From NCBI GenBank assembly GCA_021850325.1, contig JAJZMF010000004.1, forward strand, positions 62,001 to 126,000: a stretch of 64,000 nucleotides of DNA. The letters are read 5' to 3'. Of this stretch, positions 47,816 to 57,618 are shown one piece after another. Below the pieces are notes generated by a model that worked only from the letters and a program-made list of their open reading frames with translations, was not told the DNA's origin and did no database searches. This DNA is from Actinomycetes bacterium (GTDB lineage Bacteria; Actinomycetota; Acidimicrobiia; Acidimicrobiales; Palsa-688). Each line of letters opens with the position of its first letter. The stretch's first letter is position 1. The translations under genes were made by a program, and so were the position numbers.

Positions 47816-50800
47816 ATGAGCCTTCCGTCGGACGTGCCGGACGGGGCCAGCCCGGCGGAGGGCGCTGGTACGCCGCTGTCGGGCCTGCTTGCCCGTGCCA
47901 ACCGCGACCCCGTGCTGGCTGCTCTCGTGGCGGGTGCGGGCCGGGCGGTGGCGGTCGGTGAAGCCGTGCAGGCCTTTGCCGTGGCTGCAGTGGCGGCCAA
48001 CGGCTCGCGTCGGCCGGTCGTCGTGGCCACGGCCAGTGCCGCCAGCGCGGACCACCTGGCCCATGACATCGGTGCCTGGCTGGGGCCGGGGCAGGTCTCC
48101 ACGTTCCCGGCCTGGGAGACGTTGCCCTTCGAGCGGGTCAGCCCGGCACCGGAGACCATGGGACGCCGCTTGGAGCTGATGTGGCGGCTGCGGCGGCTGC
48201 GCGACGGTGACCCGGGCGTGGAGGTCCCGATGGTGATCGTGGCCCCGGTGCGTGCACTGCTGCAGCGCCTCGGGCCGCACGTCGAGGACATCGAGCCCGT
48301 GAGGGTGCACCCGGGGAGCCGGGTCGACCTCGACCAGCTCGTCGCTTCCCTGGCCCACCTGGGCTACCGGCGCGAGTACCAGGTCGAGCACCGGGGTGAG
48401 ATGGCGGTGCGGGGCTCCATCGTCGACGTCTTCCCCTCGACCGCCACCTACCCGGTGCGGGTCGACCTGTGGGGTGACGAGGTCGACCGCCTCACGCACT
48501 TCTCGGTGGCGGACCAGCGGTCACTGGCGGACCTGGACGAGGCCCTGGTCTTCGGCTGTCGAGAGCTGCTGCCCACGGCCGAGGTCCGGGCGCGGGCGGA
48601 GGCCCTGGTGGGCAAGGAACCCTGGGGGGCCGAGACCTGGGAGCGCCTCGCCGAGGGCGCCACCTACGACGGCATGGAGTCCTGGCTGCCCTGGCTGACA
48701 GAGGACGAGCACCTGCTCGTCGACCTCCTGCCCCACGACGCCAGGGCCCTGCTGTTCGAGCCACGGAGGATGCGTGAGCGGGCGGTCGAGATCGCCGAGG
48801 AGGAGGCCGACCTCGCCGGCGCCCTCGCCGCCACCTGGGGTGCCGAGGGCCGCGACTTCCCGCGCCTGTACCTGCCCTTCGACCGCCTGCTGGCGAGGAC
48901 GGGTGCCAGTGTCACGACGGTCACCGCGGTGCCCGAGGGCCCGGGCATGCCCGCTCTGGCCACTACGGGGTGGGCACCGGTGGCCGGAGGCAACGAGCGC
49001 CTCCTGGCCCAGGCCCGGGAGGCCACGGGCAAGCGCTGGTCGCTGGTCGTGGGCGCTGAGAACGACCGCAGTGCCGAGCGCATCTCTGCGTCCCTGCGCG
49101 ACGAGGGCTTCGTCGCCCCGGTCAAGGACCGCGCCGGCGACGGTGCCCAGGTGGTCGTGGCCCCCCTCGACCGCGGTTTCGTCTACCCGGCGCTCGAACT
49201 GGCGGTGCTGTCCGAGGGCGACCTCACCGGCAGGCGGCGCCCGCACCGGGTGTCCCGTCCGCGGGCCGCCTCGGTCCAGACCTTCTTCGACGACATGAAG
49301 ACCGGTGACTACGTCGTGCACTTCCAGCATGGCGTGGGCCGTTTCGGCGGGATGGTCAAGCGCTCGGTGGGCGGGGTGGAACGGGACTACCTCCTGCTGG
49401 AGTACCGCGACGGGGACAAGCTGTACGTACCGTCGGACCAGGTTGACGCACTGCGCCCCTACACGGGCGGGGAGGCGCCGTCGCTCTCGCGCCTCAACGG
49501 GAGCGAGTGGTCCAAGACCAAGTCGCGGGTGCGGCGGGCGGTCCGGGAGATCGCGCAGGAGCTCGTGGCCCTTTACCAGAAGAGGGCCCACTCCCCGGGG
49601 CACGCCTTCGGGGCGGACACGCCATGGCAGGTGGAGATGGAGCAGTCGTTCTCCTACTCCGAGACGCCCGACCAGCTGCAGGCGATCATGGACGTGAAGG
49701 CCGATATGGAGTCACCGGCCCCCATGGACCGGCTCGTGTGCGGGGACGTTGGCTTCGGCAAGACCGAGGTGGCGGTGCGCGCCGTCTTCAAGGCCGTCCA
49801 GGACGGCAAGCAGGCTGCCGTCCTGGTCCCGACCACCCTCCTGGCCTCCCAGCACTACCAGACCTTCTCGGACCGCTTCGCCCCCTACCCGGTACGGGTG
49901 GAGCTGCTGTCGCGCTTCCTCACCCCGGCCGAGGCACGCCGGGTGGTGGAGGGCCTGGCCGACGGCTCGGTGGACGTGGTCATCGGCACGCACAAGCTGC
50001 TGGCCGGCGACGTGGTCTTCAAGGATCTCGGCCTGCTGGTCGTGGACGAGGAGCAGCGCTTCGGGGTGAACCACAAGGAGGCGATCAAGAAGCTGACCGC
50101 CCACGTGGACGTGCTCACGATGTCGGCGTCCCCCATCCCGCGCACGTTGGAGATGACCCTGACCGGGATCCGCGACCTGTCGCTCATCTCCACTCCGCCC
50201 GTTGCGCGGCGCCCCATCCTCACCTATGTGGGCGAGTACGACGAGAGGGCGGTGGCCGAGGCGGTACGTCGTGAGCTGCTGCGGGAGGGACAGGTCTTCT
50301 TCGTCCACCACCGGGTGCACGACATAGACAAGGTGGCGGCGCGGCTGCGCGAACTGGTGCCCGAAGCCAGGGTTGCCATAGCCAACGGCCAGATGGACGA
50401 GGGCTCGCTGGAAAAGGTCGTCCTCGACTTCTGGCACGGCGAGTACGACGTCCTGGTGTGCACCACGATCATCGAGTCCGGGATCGACATGCCCACGGTC
50501 AACACGGTGGTCATCGACCGGGCCGACATGTTCGGCCTGGGCCAGCTGCACCAGCTGCGGGGCCGCGTGGGCCGGTCGGGCCAGCGCGCGTACGCGTACC
50601 TCTTCTACCCCCAGGACCGCAAGCTGTCCGAGGAGGCCTACGAGCGCCTGCGCACCATCGGGGAGCACACCGAACTGGGCTCGGGCTTCAAGATAGCCAT
50701 GAGGGACCTGGAGATCCGGGGGGCGGGCAACCTCCTGGGCGCTGACCAGTCGGGCCACGTAGCCGCCGTGGGGTACGACCTGTACGTCCAGATGGTGAGC

Positions 50801-51334
50801 GAGGCCGTGGCCGAGCTCAAGGGTGAGCCGCCGCGCCAGCCGGCGGAGATCCGGCTCGACCTGCCCATGACGGCCAACCTCCCGGTGGGCTACGTCGAAA
50901 GGGAAGACCTGCGCCTGGAGGCCTACCGTCGCCTGGCCACCCTCAGCAGCCATCAGGAGGCAGAGGACATCGCCGCCGAGTGGGAGGACCGCTACGGTCC
51001 CTTGCCCGAGCCGGCCGAGGCGCTGGTCAGCATCGCCCACCTGCGGGCCGAGTGCGCCCGGCTGGGGGCGCGTGAGGTCTCGGTGGTGAGCGGGGGTATG
51101 GGCTCGCGCCCGGGGTCCCTCGTGGCGCGTATCTCGCCCCTGGCTCTCAAGGCCAGCGAGCAGGTGCGCCTGGGCAGGGTCTGGCCCGGTGCGGTGTACA
51201 AGGACGACCAGGCACAGCTGGTCGGCCCGCTCAGGGCCGGTGACGACCCGGCGAAGGCACTGGTGTCGGTGCTGAGGGCCCTGGTGCCCCCGGCGGTCCC
51301 CTCTGACGCCTCGGGGCAGGCGGGGCCCGGGTAG
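47816..51334 (+). CDS. mfd: Transcription-repair coupling factor
   Basis: This 1172-residue translocase removes stalled RNA polymerase and recruits UvrA. The UvrB-like N-terminal region lies within about 1-360. The RNA-polymerase-interacting (CarD-like) domain at about 490-560 reads [20 protein letters not shown]. The motor domains follow, with Walker [13 protein letters not shown] (Lys about 649), [13 protein letters not shown] and [17 protein letters not shown]. The TRCF C-terminal domain ends the protein. The ATG abuts the pth stop. It is full length. Confidence 0.97.
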   Translation: MSLPSDVPDGASPAEGAGTPLSGLLARANRDPVLAALVAGAGRAVAVGEAVQAFAVAAVAANGSRRPVVVATASAASADHLAHDIGAWLGPGQVSTFPAWETLPFERVSPAPETMGRRLELMWRLRRLRDGDPGVEVPMVIVAPVRALLQRLGPHVEDIEPVRVHPGSRVDLDQLVASLAHLGYRREYQVEHRGEMAVRGSIVDVFPSTATYPVRVDLWGDEVDRLTHFSVADQRSLADLDEALVFGCRELLPTAEVRARAEALVGKEPWGAETWERLAEGATYDGMESWLPWLTEDEHLLVDLLPHDARALLFEPRRMRERAVEIAEEEADLAGALAATWGAEGRDFPRLYLPFDRLLARTGASVTTVTAVPEGPGMPALATTGWAPVAGGNERLLAQAREATGKRWSLVVGAENDRSAERISASLRDEGFVAPVKDRAGDGAQVVVAPLDRGFVYPALELAVLSEGDLTGRRRPHRVSRPRAASVQTFFDDMKTGDYVVHFQHGVGRFGGMVKRSVGGVERDYLLLEYRDGDKLYVPSDQVDALRPYTGGEAPSLSRLNGSEWSKTKSRVRRAVREIAQELVALYQKRAHSPGHAFGADTPWQVEMEQSFSYSETPDQLQAIMDVKADMESPAPMDRLVCGDVGFGKTEVAVRAVFKAVQDGKQAAVLVPTTLLASQHYQTFSDRFAPYPVRVELLSRFLTPAEARRVVEGLADGSVDVVIGTHKLLAGDVVFKDLGLLVVDEEQRFGVNHKEAIKKLTAHVDVLTMSASPIPRTLEMTLTGIRDLSLISTPPVARRPILTYVGEYDERAVAEAVRRELLREGQVFFVHHRVHDIDKVAARLRELVPEARVAIANGQMDEGSLEKVVLDFWHGEYDVLVCTTIIESGIDMPTVNTVVIDRADMFGLGQLHQLRGRVGRSGQRAYAYLFYPQDRKLSEEAYERLRTIGEHTELGSGFKIAMRDLEIRGAGNLLGADQSGHVAAVGYDLYVQMVSEAVAELKGEPPRQPAEIRLDLPMTANLPVGYVEREDLRLEAYRRLATLSSHQEAEDIAAEWEDRYGPLPEPAEALVSIAHLRAECARLGAREVSVVSGGMGSRPGSLVARISPLALKASEQVRLGRVWPGAVYKDDQAQLVGPLRAGDDPAKALVSVLRALVPPAVPSDASGQAGPG

Positions 51335-51386
51335 GCCCGCTCCGGCCCTCCGCGGCCCCGTTCCCGGACCGGGCCCGCGTGCCCGC

Positions 51387-51392
51387 TAACAT
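51387..51392 (+). promoter_or_regulatory. TAACAT -10 box upstream of the SurA-like lipoprotein gene
   Basis: It is 11 nt before the GTG at 51404. It gives a leader of only a few nucleotides, and no ribosome site is seen. Confidence 0.45.
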
Positions 51393-51403
51393 GGCCCACG
51401 GTC

Positions 51404-52501
51404 GTGAGCAAACTCCTTACAAACCCTCTGGAGCCGTCCGCCCGACGTGGGCTGCGACGGCCGGCAGCCAAGGTGACGGCTGCGTTGGCCCTGAGCGGGG
51501 CCCTCGCGGGCGGCCTTTCCGGCTGCGGTACCGCACCACCGGCCGCCACCGTCAACGGGCAGGCCATCAGCATCCAGCAGCTCAATGCGCGGTTGGCGAC
51601 GTGGGCCGCGAACCAGCCCTACGTGACCGAGTTCGACCTGCAGATGCAGCAGCAGGCGGCTCAGCAGGCGAGCCAGACCGGCAACAGTGTTCCTGCCAAC
51701 ACGGTGTCGGGCAACGGGACGGGCAGCGGCGTGTACGGCATGTACTGGGCGAGCCTGCAGCTCTCGGCCATGATCACTGCCACTGCCGTCCGTCAGCACC
51801 TCGCGGCGCGGGGCCTCAACCCCTCGGCTGAGGAGGTGGCGGCAGCGTGGGCGGCTGAGGCCGGGGCCAACCCGGCCCTGTGGGCACAGCTCACACCGGC
51901 GGCGCGCTCGGAGGCTGCCAACTACGACGCCGACCATGCCCTGGTCGACGGCCAGCTCACGAGTGCCAGCAGCGACAAGAGCTTCTACAGCGCCCACCGC
52001 AGCTACTTCTGGTCGCAGGTGTGCTATCTCGCCTCCGATGTCACCGTCACCGGGGCCGGCGGCACCGTGGACATGGCCGCCAGCCGTGCCCAGGCCGACA
52101 AGCTCGCCCGTTCCATGGCCCGCCAGCCGGTGGCCACCGCCACCGGTGGCAGCAGGGTCTGTCTCAGCCCCGAGCAGCTCCTGGCCCACGGCACGGGCTA
52201 CTACGACGCTGTCCGGGCCCTCGGGGTCGGGCAGGCGGCGGCGCTGAGGCGCAGTTACGGCTACCAGGTGGTAAAGGTCGTTTCCCGCACCGTCATCCCG
52301 TACTCGCCGGTCATCGCAGACGACATAGAGGTGGTCGCCCTGCACGGAGGGGCCGAAGCGCCGCCGACCGGCGACAAGAAGGTGATCGCCATCCTGAAGG
52401 CAGCCAAGGTGGCCGTGAACCCCACGTACGGCATCTGGGACACCTCCGTACCGGCGCCCTATGCGCCCGAGGTCCTGTCGGCCAACCAGGCCATCAAGTA
52501 G
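51404..52501 (+). CDS. SurA/PrsA-like lipoprotein, chaperone type
   Basis: This 365-residue lipoprotein has a lipobox LSGCG (Cys about 41) after an unusually long n-region with RR pairs and an Ala/Leu-rich hydrophobic core. The mature protein has the SurA N-terminal helix set (ATVNGQAISIQQLNARLATW, then a Gln-rich loop). A parvulin-like region is only vaguely recognisable, with no clear PPIase active-site pattern. It probably acts as a folding chaperone on the outer face of the membrane. The position between mfd and mazG matches that of SurA-like genes in actinobacteria. GTG start. Confidence 0.75.
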   Translation: MSKLLTNPLEPSARRGLRRPAAKVTAALALSGALAGGLSGCGTAPPAATVNGQAISIQQLNARLATWAANQPYVTEFDLQMQQQAAQQASQTGNSVPANTVSGNGTGSGVYGMYWASLQLSAMITATAVRQHLAARGLNPSAEEVAAAWAAEAGANPALWAQLTPAARSEAANYDADHALVDGQLTSASSDKSFYSAHRSYFWSQVCYLASDVTVTGAGGTVDMAASRAQADKLARSMARQPVATATGGSRVCLSPEQLLAHGTGYYDAVRALGVGQAAALRRSYGYQVVKVVSRTVIPYSPVIADDIEVVALHGGAEAPPTGDKKVIAILKAAKVAVNPTYGIWDTSVPAPYAPEVLSANQAIK

Positions 52502-52504
52502 CCC

Positions 52505-53983
52505 GTGGCCCCGCCGCGGGTGACCGTCGTGGGGCTGGGCCCGGGCCGGCCCGGTCTCGTGACCCAGGAGGCCCTGGCGGCGCTCTCGGGACCGGCACCT
52601 GTATACCTGCGTACCGCGAGGCACCCCTCGGCGGCCCTGGCCGCCGGTGCTCCCAGCTTCGACCACCTCTACGAGTCTGCTCCCTCTCTGGACGAGGTCT
52701 ACCGGGGGATCGTCGAGGAACTGGTGGCTGCTGCGACCCGGCACGGGGAGGTGGTCTATGCCGTGCCCGGGTCCCCCTCGGTGGCCGAGCGGGCGGTCGA
52801 GCTGCTCCAGGCGGACATCCGGGTGCAGACCGCCGTGCTCCCCGGCGTGTCCTTCGCCGAGGTCGCCTTCTCCCGTCTCGCGGTCGACCCCCTGGCTGTC
52901 GGGGCACGGTTGGTGGACGGGCACCGCTTCGAGGTCTCGGTGGCCGGTGAGAGCGGCCCCTGGCTCGTGGGGCAGTGCGACACGCCTCAGGTGATGTCTG
53001 AGGTCAAGCTGGTCGTCGGGGAGGTCCTCGACTACCAGCCGGCACAGCCCGAGATCACCGTGACCGTCCTGCAGCGGGTCGGCCTGCCAGACGAACGGGT
53101 GGTCCAGGTCCCCTGGTACGAGCTGGACCGGGGGGTCGTGGAACCTGACCACCTGACCAGCGTCTGGGTCCCCCGGCTGCCGGCCCCCGTGGCGCCGGAG
53201 GTGGCCCGGTTGGCGGAGCTGGGGCGCGCTCTGCGCCAGGGCTGCCCCTGGGACCGTGAGCAGACCCACCAGAGCCTGGCCCGTTACCTGGTGGAGGAGA
53301 CCTACGAGGCGCTGGAGGCGATCGACGAGCTGGGCCCGGACGGCGAGGGTTACGACCACCTGGAGGAGGAGCTCGGCGACGTCCTCTTCCAAGTGGTGTT
53401 CCATGCCCAGCTGGCGGCTGAGCAGGGCCGCTTCAACCTCGCCGACGTCGCCCGGGGCGCGCACGACAAGCTGGTGGCCCGCCACCCCCACGTGTTCGGG
53501 GACGTCGTGGTGGACAGCGCCGCCGACGTGGCCCGCAACTGGGAGCAGATCAAAAGGTCGGAGAAGGGCCGCGGCGAGGGCGGTGCCCTGCAAGGCGTGC
53601 CGAAGGGCCTTCCCAGCCTGCTGTACTCCTACAAGCTCCAGGGCCGGGCTCGCTCGGTGGGTTTCGACTGGCCCTCGGCCGAGGAAGCCCTGGGCAAGGT
53701 CGACGAGGAGCTCGGTGAGCTGCGGGCCGAGCTGGCAGGGGCGGGACAGGGGAGCAGGGAGGAGCTGGGCGACCTACTGTTCGCGGTGGTCAATGTGGCC
53801 CGTCACCTGGAGGTGGAGCCGGAGACCGCCCTGCGGGACGCGGCCAACAAGTTCCGCCACCGCTTCGAGGCTGTGGAGGCCCTGGCTGCAGCTCGGGGAC
53901 TGCAGCTCGCGTCCATGGGCCTGGAGGCCATGGACCAGCTCTGGGAAGAGGTAAAAGCTGGTGAGGCTGGGCACGGGAGCTAA
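52505..53983 (+). CDS. mazG: SAM tetrapyrrole-methylase domain fused to MazG pyrophosphohydrolase
   Basis: This 492-residue fusion is of the YabN type. Residues 1-220 form a tetrapyrrole methylase-like domain (VTVVGLGPGRPGLVT, then VVYAVPGSPSVAERAVELL and LPGVSFAE). Residues 235-490 form MazG, with LRQGCPWDREQTHQSLARYL, EETYEALEAID and EELGDVLFQVVFHAQLA, followed by a second MazG-like helical repeat. MazG hydrolyses non-canonical NTPs or ppGpp-like nucleotides. The methylase part has no proven substrate in this fusion. The GTG start lies 3 nt after the SurA-like gene. No enolase gene follows, although one does in many actinobacteria. Confidence 0.92.
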   Translation: MAPPRVTVVGLGPGRPGLVTQEALAALSGPAPVYLRTARHPSAALAAGAPSFDHLYESAPSLDEVYRGIVEELVAAATRHGEVVYAVPGSPSVAERAVELLQADIRVQTAVLPGVSFAEVAFSRLAVDPLAVGARLVDGHRFEVSVAGESGPWLVGQCDTPQVMSEVKLVVGEVLDYQPAQPEITVTVLQRVGLPDERVVQVPWYELDRGVVEPDHLTSVWVPRLPAPVAPEVARLAELGRALRQGCPWDREQTHQSLARYLVEETYEALEAIDELGPDGEGYDHLEEELGDVLFQVVFHAQLAAEQGRFNLADVARGAHDKLVARHPHVFGDVVVDSAADVARNWEQIKRSEKGRGEGGALQGVPKGLPSLLYSYKLQGRARSVGFDWPSAEEALGKVDEELGELRAELAGAGQGSREELGDLLFAVVNVARHLEVEPETALRDAANKFRHRFEAVEALAAARGLQLASMGLEAMDQLWEEVKAGEAGHGS

Positions 53984-54044
53984 GCTCGGTGACCACTCTG
54001 GCAACAAGGCTCTCACAGCCAACTGACCGACGGGTGGGGCAGGT

Positions 54045-54398
54045 ATGCGTTCAGCGCTGAAGGTGGCGGTGGCTGTCCTGCTTCTCCTGGGTGCGGCGTA
54101 CCTCTTCGTGTTCCCGGCTCGTACCTATCTCGCCCAGAGGCAGCAGATCAGCCTCGAAGAGCACACGGTCTCCGTACTGCAGGCAGCCAACGCCAAGTTG
54201 GCCAGCGAGAAGGCGGCGCTACAGGACAACTCCACCATCGAGCGCCTGGCACGTCAGGACTACGGCCTGGTCAAACCGGGTCAGCAGGCTTACATGGTGC
54301 TGCCGGCGCCGCCCGTCCGGGGCGCCAGGCACGTGGCCAAGTCCCCGGTGCCGCACAAGCCCTGGTACTCGCAGTTGGAGTTCTGGGACCACTTGTAG
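54045..54398 (+). CDS. Septum formation initiator (FtsB/DivIC family)
   Basis: This 117-residue bitopic protein has a transmembrane helix at about residues 6-24 (LKVAVAVLLLLGAAYLFVF) and a periplasm-side coiled coil (RQQISLEEHTVSVLQAANAKL). The FtsB-type end IERLARQDYGLVKPGQQAY follows. It would act in the FtsB/FtsL/FtsQ divisome subcomplex. The ATG has ggggcagg upstream. It is followed at once by DUF501 and ppx/gppA, a well-known actinobacterial order. Confidence 0.9.
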   Translation: MRSALKVAVAVLLLLGAAYLFVFPARTYLAQRQQISLEEHTVSVLQAANAKLASEKAALQDNSTIERLARQDYGLVKPGQQAYMVLPAPPVRGARHVAKSPVPHKPWYSQLEFWDHL

Positions 54399-54886
54399 TG
54401 GTGCAGGCACGCGCCGTGGCCCCTGCAGCGCGCACCGAGGACGCCCTGGTGGCCGAGCTCCTGGGGCGTCCGCCCAGGGGCGGGTACAAGGTGGTGGTGC
54501 GCGACCCTGACGGGGTGCCTGTGGTGGTGCGCAATGCGCCCCTACTGGACGACGGGACCCCGATGCCCACTCTCTACTGGCTGGTGGGCCGGGCCGACAG
54601 GTTGGCTGTGGACCGGCTCGAGTCGGCGGGCGGGGTCAAGGCGGCGGAGGCGGCGGTCGAGCCGGAGGAGCTTGCGGCGGCCCACGCCGCCTACGCCGCT
54701 GAGAGGGACGCCGGCATCCCACCGGGCTGGAGCGGGCCCAGGCCGAGCGGCGGGGTCGCCGGTACGCGCCGGGGGGTGAAGTGCCTCCACGCCCACTACG
54801 CCTACTGGTTGGCGGGGGGGCAGGACCCGGTTGGACGGTGGGTGGCGGGGCAGTTGGGGGCTCCGGTAGGTGACGGCCGTGGCTAA
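54398..54886 (+). CDS. DUF501 family protein
   Basis: This 162-residue member of DUF501 has LGRPPRGGYKVVVRDPDGVPVVV, MPTLYWLVGRADRLAV, VKAAEAAVE and the Cys-His cluster VKCLHAHYAYWLAGGQDPVG near the C-terminus. The function is unknown. The gene is nearly always between ftsB/divIC and ppx/gppA in actinobacteria, as here. The start GTG shares one base with the ftsB stop. The end overlaps the next gene by 17 bp. Confidence 0.88.
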   Translation: MVQARAVAPAARTEDALVAELLGRPPRGGYKVVVRDPDGVPVVVRNAPLLDDGTPMPTLYWLVGRADRLAVDRLESAGGVKAAEAAVEPEELAAAHAAYAAERDAGIPPGWSGPRPSGGVAGTRRGVKCLHAHYAYWLAGGQDPVGRWVAGQLGAPVGDGRG

Positions 54887-55799
54887 CGTCGCCGCTCTGG
54901 ACTGCGGGAGCCTGTCGACGCGCCTCCTCGTGGCCGACGCCGAGGGGGTGACGCTCGAACGCATGATGCGGGTCACGGGCCTGGGCCGGGGGGTGGACCG
55001 GGCCGGCCGGCTCTCCCCGGAGGCCGTCGACAGGGTGCTCGAGGTGCTGGGCGGCTACAGGGCCGTCATGGACGCTCACGGCGTGGAGGCCGTAGCCATG
55101 GTGGGCACCTCAGCCCTGCGCGACGCAGCCGACCGGGACAGTTTCCGTGAACGAGCGGCCGCCGTGGTGGGGGCCGAGCTCGAGCTGCTGGACGGGGGCA
55201 CCGAGGCGCTGCTCTCATTTCGTGGCGCGACGGCCGAGCTGGCGGCTGAGCAGGGGCCGTTCCTGGTGGTCGACATCGGCGGGGGGAGCACCGAGCTGGC
55301 GACGGGGCCGGTCCCCTTTGTCGCCCGTTCGCTCGACGTGGGCTGCGTACGCCTCACCGAGCGCCACCTGGGCTCCGGCCCGCCATCTGCTGCCGAGCTG
55401 GCGCGGGCCCGGTCGTGGGTGCGCGACCTGTTGGCGGGCCTGGAGGGCCAACTGCCCGTCCCCGGTGGTGCCGCCACCCTGGTCGGCCTGGCCGGCACCG
55501 TGTCGGCGTTGGCCTGTTACGCCCAAGGCCTCACCCGGTACGACCGGCGACTGGTGCACCACTACCGTCTGGCCCGCACTGCGGTCGTCGACGCGCTCGG
55601 CCGGTTGGCGGCGCTGCCTGCCGCCGAGCGGGCGGGGCTCCCGGGGGTGGAGGCGGCCCGGGCACCTTTCATCGTGGGCGGGGCCCTGGTGCTGGACGAG
55701 GTGATGGCCTGGGCGGGCTTCGAGGAGTGCCTGGTGTCCGAGGCCGACATACTGGACGGCCTGGTAATGCGCCTGCTGGAACGGGGCGCCGGGAGCTGA
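54870..55799 (+). CDS. ppx: Exopolyphosphatase / GppA-type phosphatase
   Basis: This 309-residue ASKHA-fold enzyme opens VANVAALDCGSLSTRLLVAD. It has TSALRDAADRDSFRERAA, the phosphate-binding VVDIGGGSTELATG, and a C-terminal LVGLAGTVSALACYAQGL. It degrades polyphosphate or converts pppGpp to ppGpp. Which one it does cannot be told from sequence. The GTG start overlaps the DUF501 end. It is of usual length for the two-domain actinobacterial form. Confidence 0.9.
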   Translation: MTAVANVAALDCGSLSTRLLVADAEGVTLERMMRVTGLGRGVDRAGRLSPEAVDRVLEVLGGYRAVMDAHGVEAVAMVGTSALRDAADRDSFRERAAAVVGAELELLDGGTEALLSFRGATAELAAEQGPFLVVDIGGGSTELATGPVPFVARSLDVGCVRLTERHLGSGPPSAAELARARSWVRDLLAGLEGQLPVPGGAATLVGLAGTVSALACYAQGLTRYDRRLVHHYRLARTAVVDALGRLAALPAAERAGLPGVEAARAPFIVGGALVLDEVMAWAGFEECLVSEADILDGLVMRLLERGAGS

Positions 55800-55822
55800 C
55801 CGGCCGGCGGCGGTGCGCCGGG

Positions 55823-55828
55823 TAGCAT
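55823..55828 (+). promoter_or_regulatory. TAGCAT -10 box of leaderless acetyltransferase gene
   Basis: It is 8 nt before the ATG at 55837. No ribosome site is present. Confidence 0.5.
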
Positions 55829-55836
55829 TCGCCGTA

Positions 55837-56466
55837 ATGTCCTGGGGCCATGCCATGGTTTACCCGGAGCTGAGGGGCCGCAGGGTCCTGCTCCGCCCGC
55901 TCAGCGTCGGTGACTTCGATGCCTGGAGGGAGGTGAGGTTGCGCTCGCGGGACTGGCTGGTCAAGTGGGAGCCCAGGGCCATCCCCGGCCAGCCCGACCC
56001 GACCCAGGACAAGAGAGCCTTCGCCGCCCGCTGCAGCGCCCGCCTCAGGGAGCGGGAGCTCGGTACGGGGTACGGCTTCGGCGTCTTCGTCGGCGAACGC
56101 TTCGCAGGGGAGATCAACATCTCGTCCGTGCAGCGTGGCCCTTTCCAGAACGCCTACGTCGGCTACTGGGTGGACGAGGCCATGGCCGGGCAGGGCTACA
56201 CGCCCGAGGCGTTCGTGGTCCTCGCGCGCTTCGCTTTCGAGGACCTCATGCTGCACCGGCTCCAGGTCTCGATCATCCCCCGCAACCGCGCCAGCCGCCG
56301 GGTGGCCGAGAAGCTGGGCCTGCGAGACGAGGGCACAGCCGTTCGCTACCTGGAGATCAACGGGACGTGGGAGGACCACGTCCGCTACGCCATCACCGCC
56401 GAGGACTGGGCTGCCAAGCGCGACGGGTACCTGCGCCAGTGGCTGTTGCCCCTGCCTCCCAGCTGA
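55837..56466 (+). CDS. GNAT N-acetyltransferase (RimJ/RimL type)
   Basis: This 209-residue GNAT protein opens with the RimJ-like VYPELRGRRVLLRPLSVGDFDAWREVR, has YVGYWVDEAMAGQGYTPEAF (acetyl-CoA loop), and ends with IIPRNRASRRVAEKLGLRDEG. RimJ/RimL enzymes acetylate ribosomal protein N-termini, but many relatives modify other substrates. The ATG at 55837 is preferred because of the TAGCAT box. An internal ATG at 55855 is also possible. It converges with the sodX gene. Confidence 0.87.
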   Translation: MSWGHAMVYPELRGRRVLLRPLSVGDFDAWREVRLRSRDWLVKWEPRAIPGQPDPTQDKRAFAARCSARLRERELGTGYGFGVFVGERFAGEINISSVQRGPFQNAYVGYWVDEAMAGQGYTPEAFVVLARFAFEDLMLHRLQVSIIPRNRASRRVAEKLGLRDEGTAVRYLEINGTWEDHVRYAITAEDWAAKRDGYLRQWLLPLPPS

Positions 56467-56486
56467 GCTGAGGGGTTGCGGCGCTA

Positions 56487-56942
56487 TCAGCGCCGGGGGC
56501 CGCGGGCCACTGTGCCGGCGCGGCCGGGCGGGGAGTAGCGGTAGGCCACCCGCCCCACGACGTGCTCGCGCCGGACCGGCCCGAACTGCCGGCTGTCTGT
56601 GCTGGCGGCTGCGTTGTCGCCTTCGAGCCACAGGCCCTCGGCAGTGGATGACACCAGCCGCTTGACCAGGAGGCGGTTGCTGTCCCTGGGGTCGAGGGCT
56701 GCCACCACGTCACCGGCCCGGAGCCGCCAGGCCCACCAGGCCACCACCCGGTCCCCGTCCTGTAGCGCCGGCAACATGCTCGCCCCCCTGACCTCCAGCC
56801 GGCGCGGCCGGGCCACCAGCACCACCACCAGGGCCAGGGCGGCGCCGAGGGTGGCTGTACGTCGCCCTCCACCCGTTTGGTGGCGGGAGCCCCGGCGTTT
56901 GGGCGTCGCTCCGCTATAGCGTGTGCGGTGCCCGAGTCCCAT
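56487..56942 (-). CDS. sodX: Nickel-type superoxide dismutase maturation protease (S26 signal peptidase-like)
   Basis: This protein of about 151 residues has an N-terminal transmembrane anchor (about 38-54, ATLGAALALVVVLVA). The S26 core follows, with Ser in VRGASMLPALQDGD and the general-base Lys in RLLVKRLVSS. Box-E-type GDNAAASTDSRQFGPV is near the end. Such proteases cut the propeptide of NiSOD to expose the metal-binding N-terminal His. It is divergent from sodN, the standard neighbour. The start ATG at 56942 is not certain, because the frame is open further upstream and no start codon lies closer to the membrane helix. Confidence 0.87.
   Translation of the reverse strand: MGLGHRTRYSGATPKRRGSRHQTGGGRRTATLGAALALVVVLVARPRRLEVRGASMLPALQDGDRVVAWWAWRLRAGDVVAALDPRDSNRLLVKRLVSSTAEGLWLEGDNAAASTDSRQFGPVRREHVVGRVAYRYSPPGRAGTVARGPRR
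56912..56921. promoter_or_regulatory. Palindromic CGCTATAGCG in the sodX-sodN region
   Basis: This perfect 10-bp palindrome lies near the start of sodX and upstream of sodN. Read on the plus strand, TAGCGT (56917-56922) could be the -10 of sodN, leaving a leader of about 110 nt. It could also bind a regulator such as a nickel-responsive Nur protein, though no Nur gene is seen here. Confidence 0.4.
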
Positions 56943-57040
56943 GGGACGTAGGCGTAGCACACGTACCCACGCCCGTCGGTGCACCGGCACGCCGGGACGG
57001 CGCGGGCACCTAGGAACGACCGACAAAGGAGCTATCGGAA

Positions 57041-57460
57041 ATGACCATGCTGGCCAGGATGCTCACATTGGCCGACCGGGTGAGGCAGCCCCGAGCCGCC
57101 TACGCCCACTGCGACCTGCCCTGTGGCGTGTACGACCCTGTGCAGGCCCGGGTGGAGGCCGACTCGGTGAAGGCGATCATGGAGAAGTACCACGCCTCCA
57201 GCGACGAGAACTTCCGGGCACGTGCGCTTTTCATCAAGGAGGAGCGCGCCGACCTCGTGAAGCACCACCTGTGGGTCCTGTGGACGGACTACTTCAAGCC
57301 CGCTCACCTGGAGAAGTACCCCGAGCTGCACGACCTGTTCTGGAAGGCGACCAAGGCAGCGGGCCAGGCCAAGCACTCGGTGGACGTTGCTGTAGCCGAC
57401 GACCTGCTGAAGCAGATCGCTGAGATCGACCGCATCTTCTGGGAGACCAAGAAGGCCTGA
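57041..57460 (+). CDS. sodN: Nickel superoxide dismutase (precursor)
   Basis: This 139-residue precursor has a 22-residue propeptide (MTMLARMLTLADRVRQPRAA then YA). The nickel hook HCDLPCGVYDP follows, with His23, Cys24 and Cys28 as ligands. Cleavage before His23 gives a mature protein of 117 residues, the usual size. A four-helix bundle follows, including AIMEKYHASSDENFRARAL and VKHHLWVLWTDYFK. It dismutates superoxide in the cytoplasm. The ATG has an ideal aaaggag about 9 nt upstream. It is paired with the divergent sodX protease. Confidence 0.97.
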   Translation: MTMLARMLTLADRVRQPRAAYAHCDLPCGVYDPVQARVEADSVKAIMEKYHASSDENFRARALFIKEERADLVKHHLWVLWTDYFKPAHLEKYPELHDLFWKATKAAGQAKHSVDVAVADDLLKQIAEIDRIFWETKKA

Positions 57461-57618
57461 GACGGAGCACCTGTCGGCGGCGGCGCGGTACCACCCGCCG
57501 CCAGCCGGCCCGGTGCTGGACAGCGGCATCATCGCCCCTTGTGGGCGGGCCGTAGGCGCTCGTATTCGAACCTCGATGACGTGCGGGAGCGGGTCGTTGC
57601 CCTGTTCGGGGACGACTG

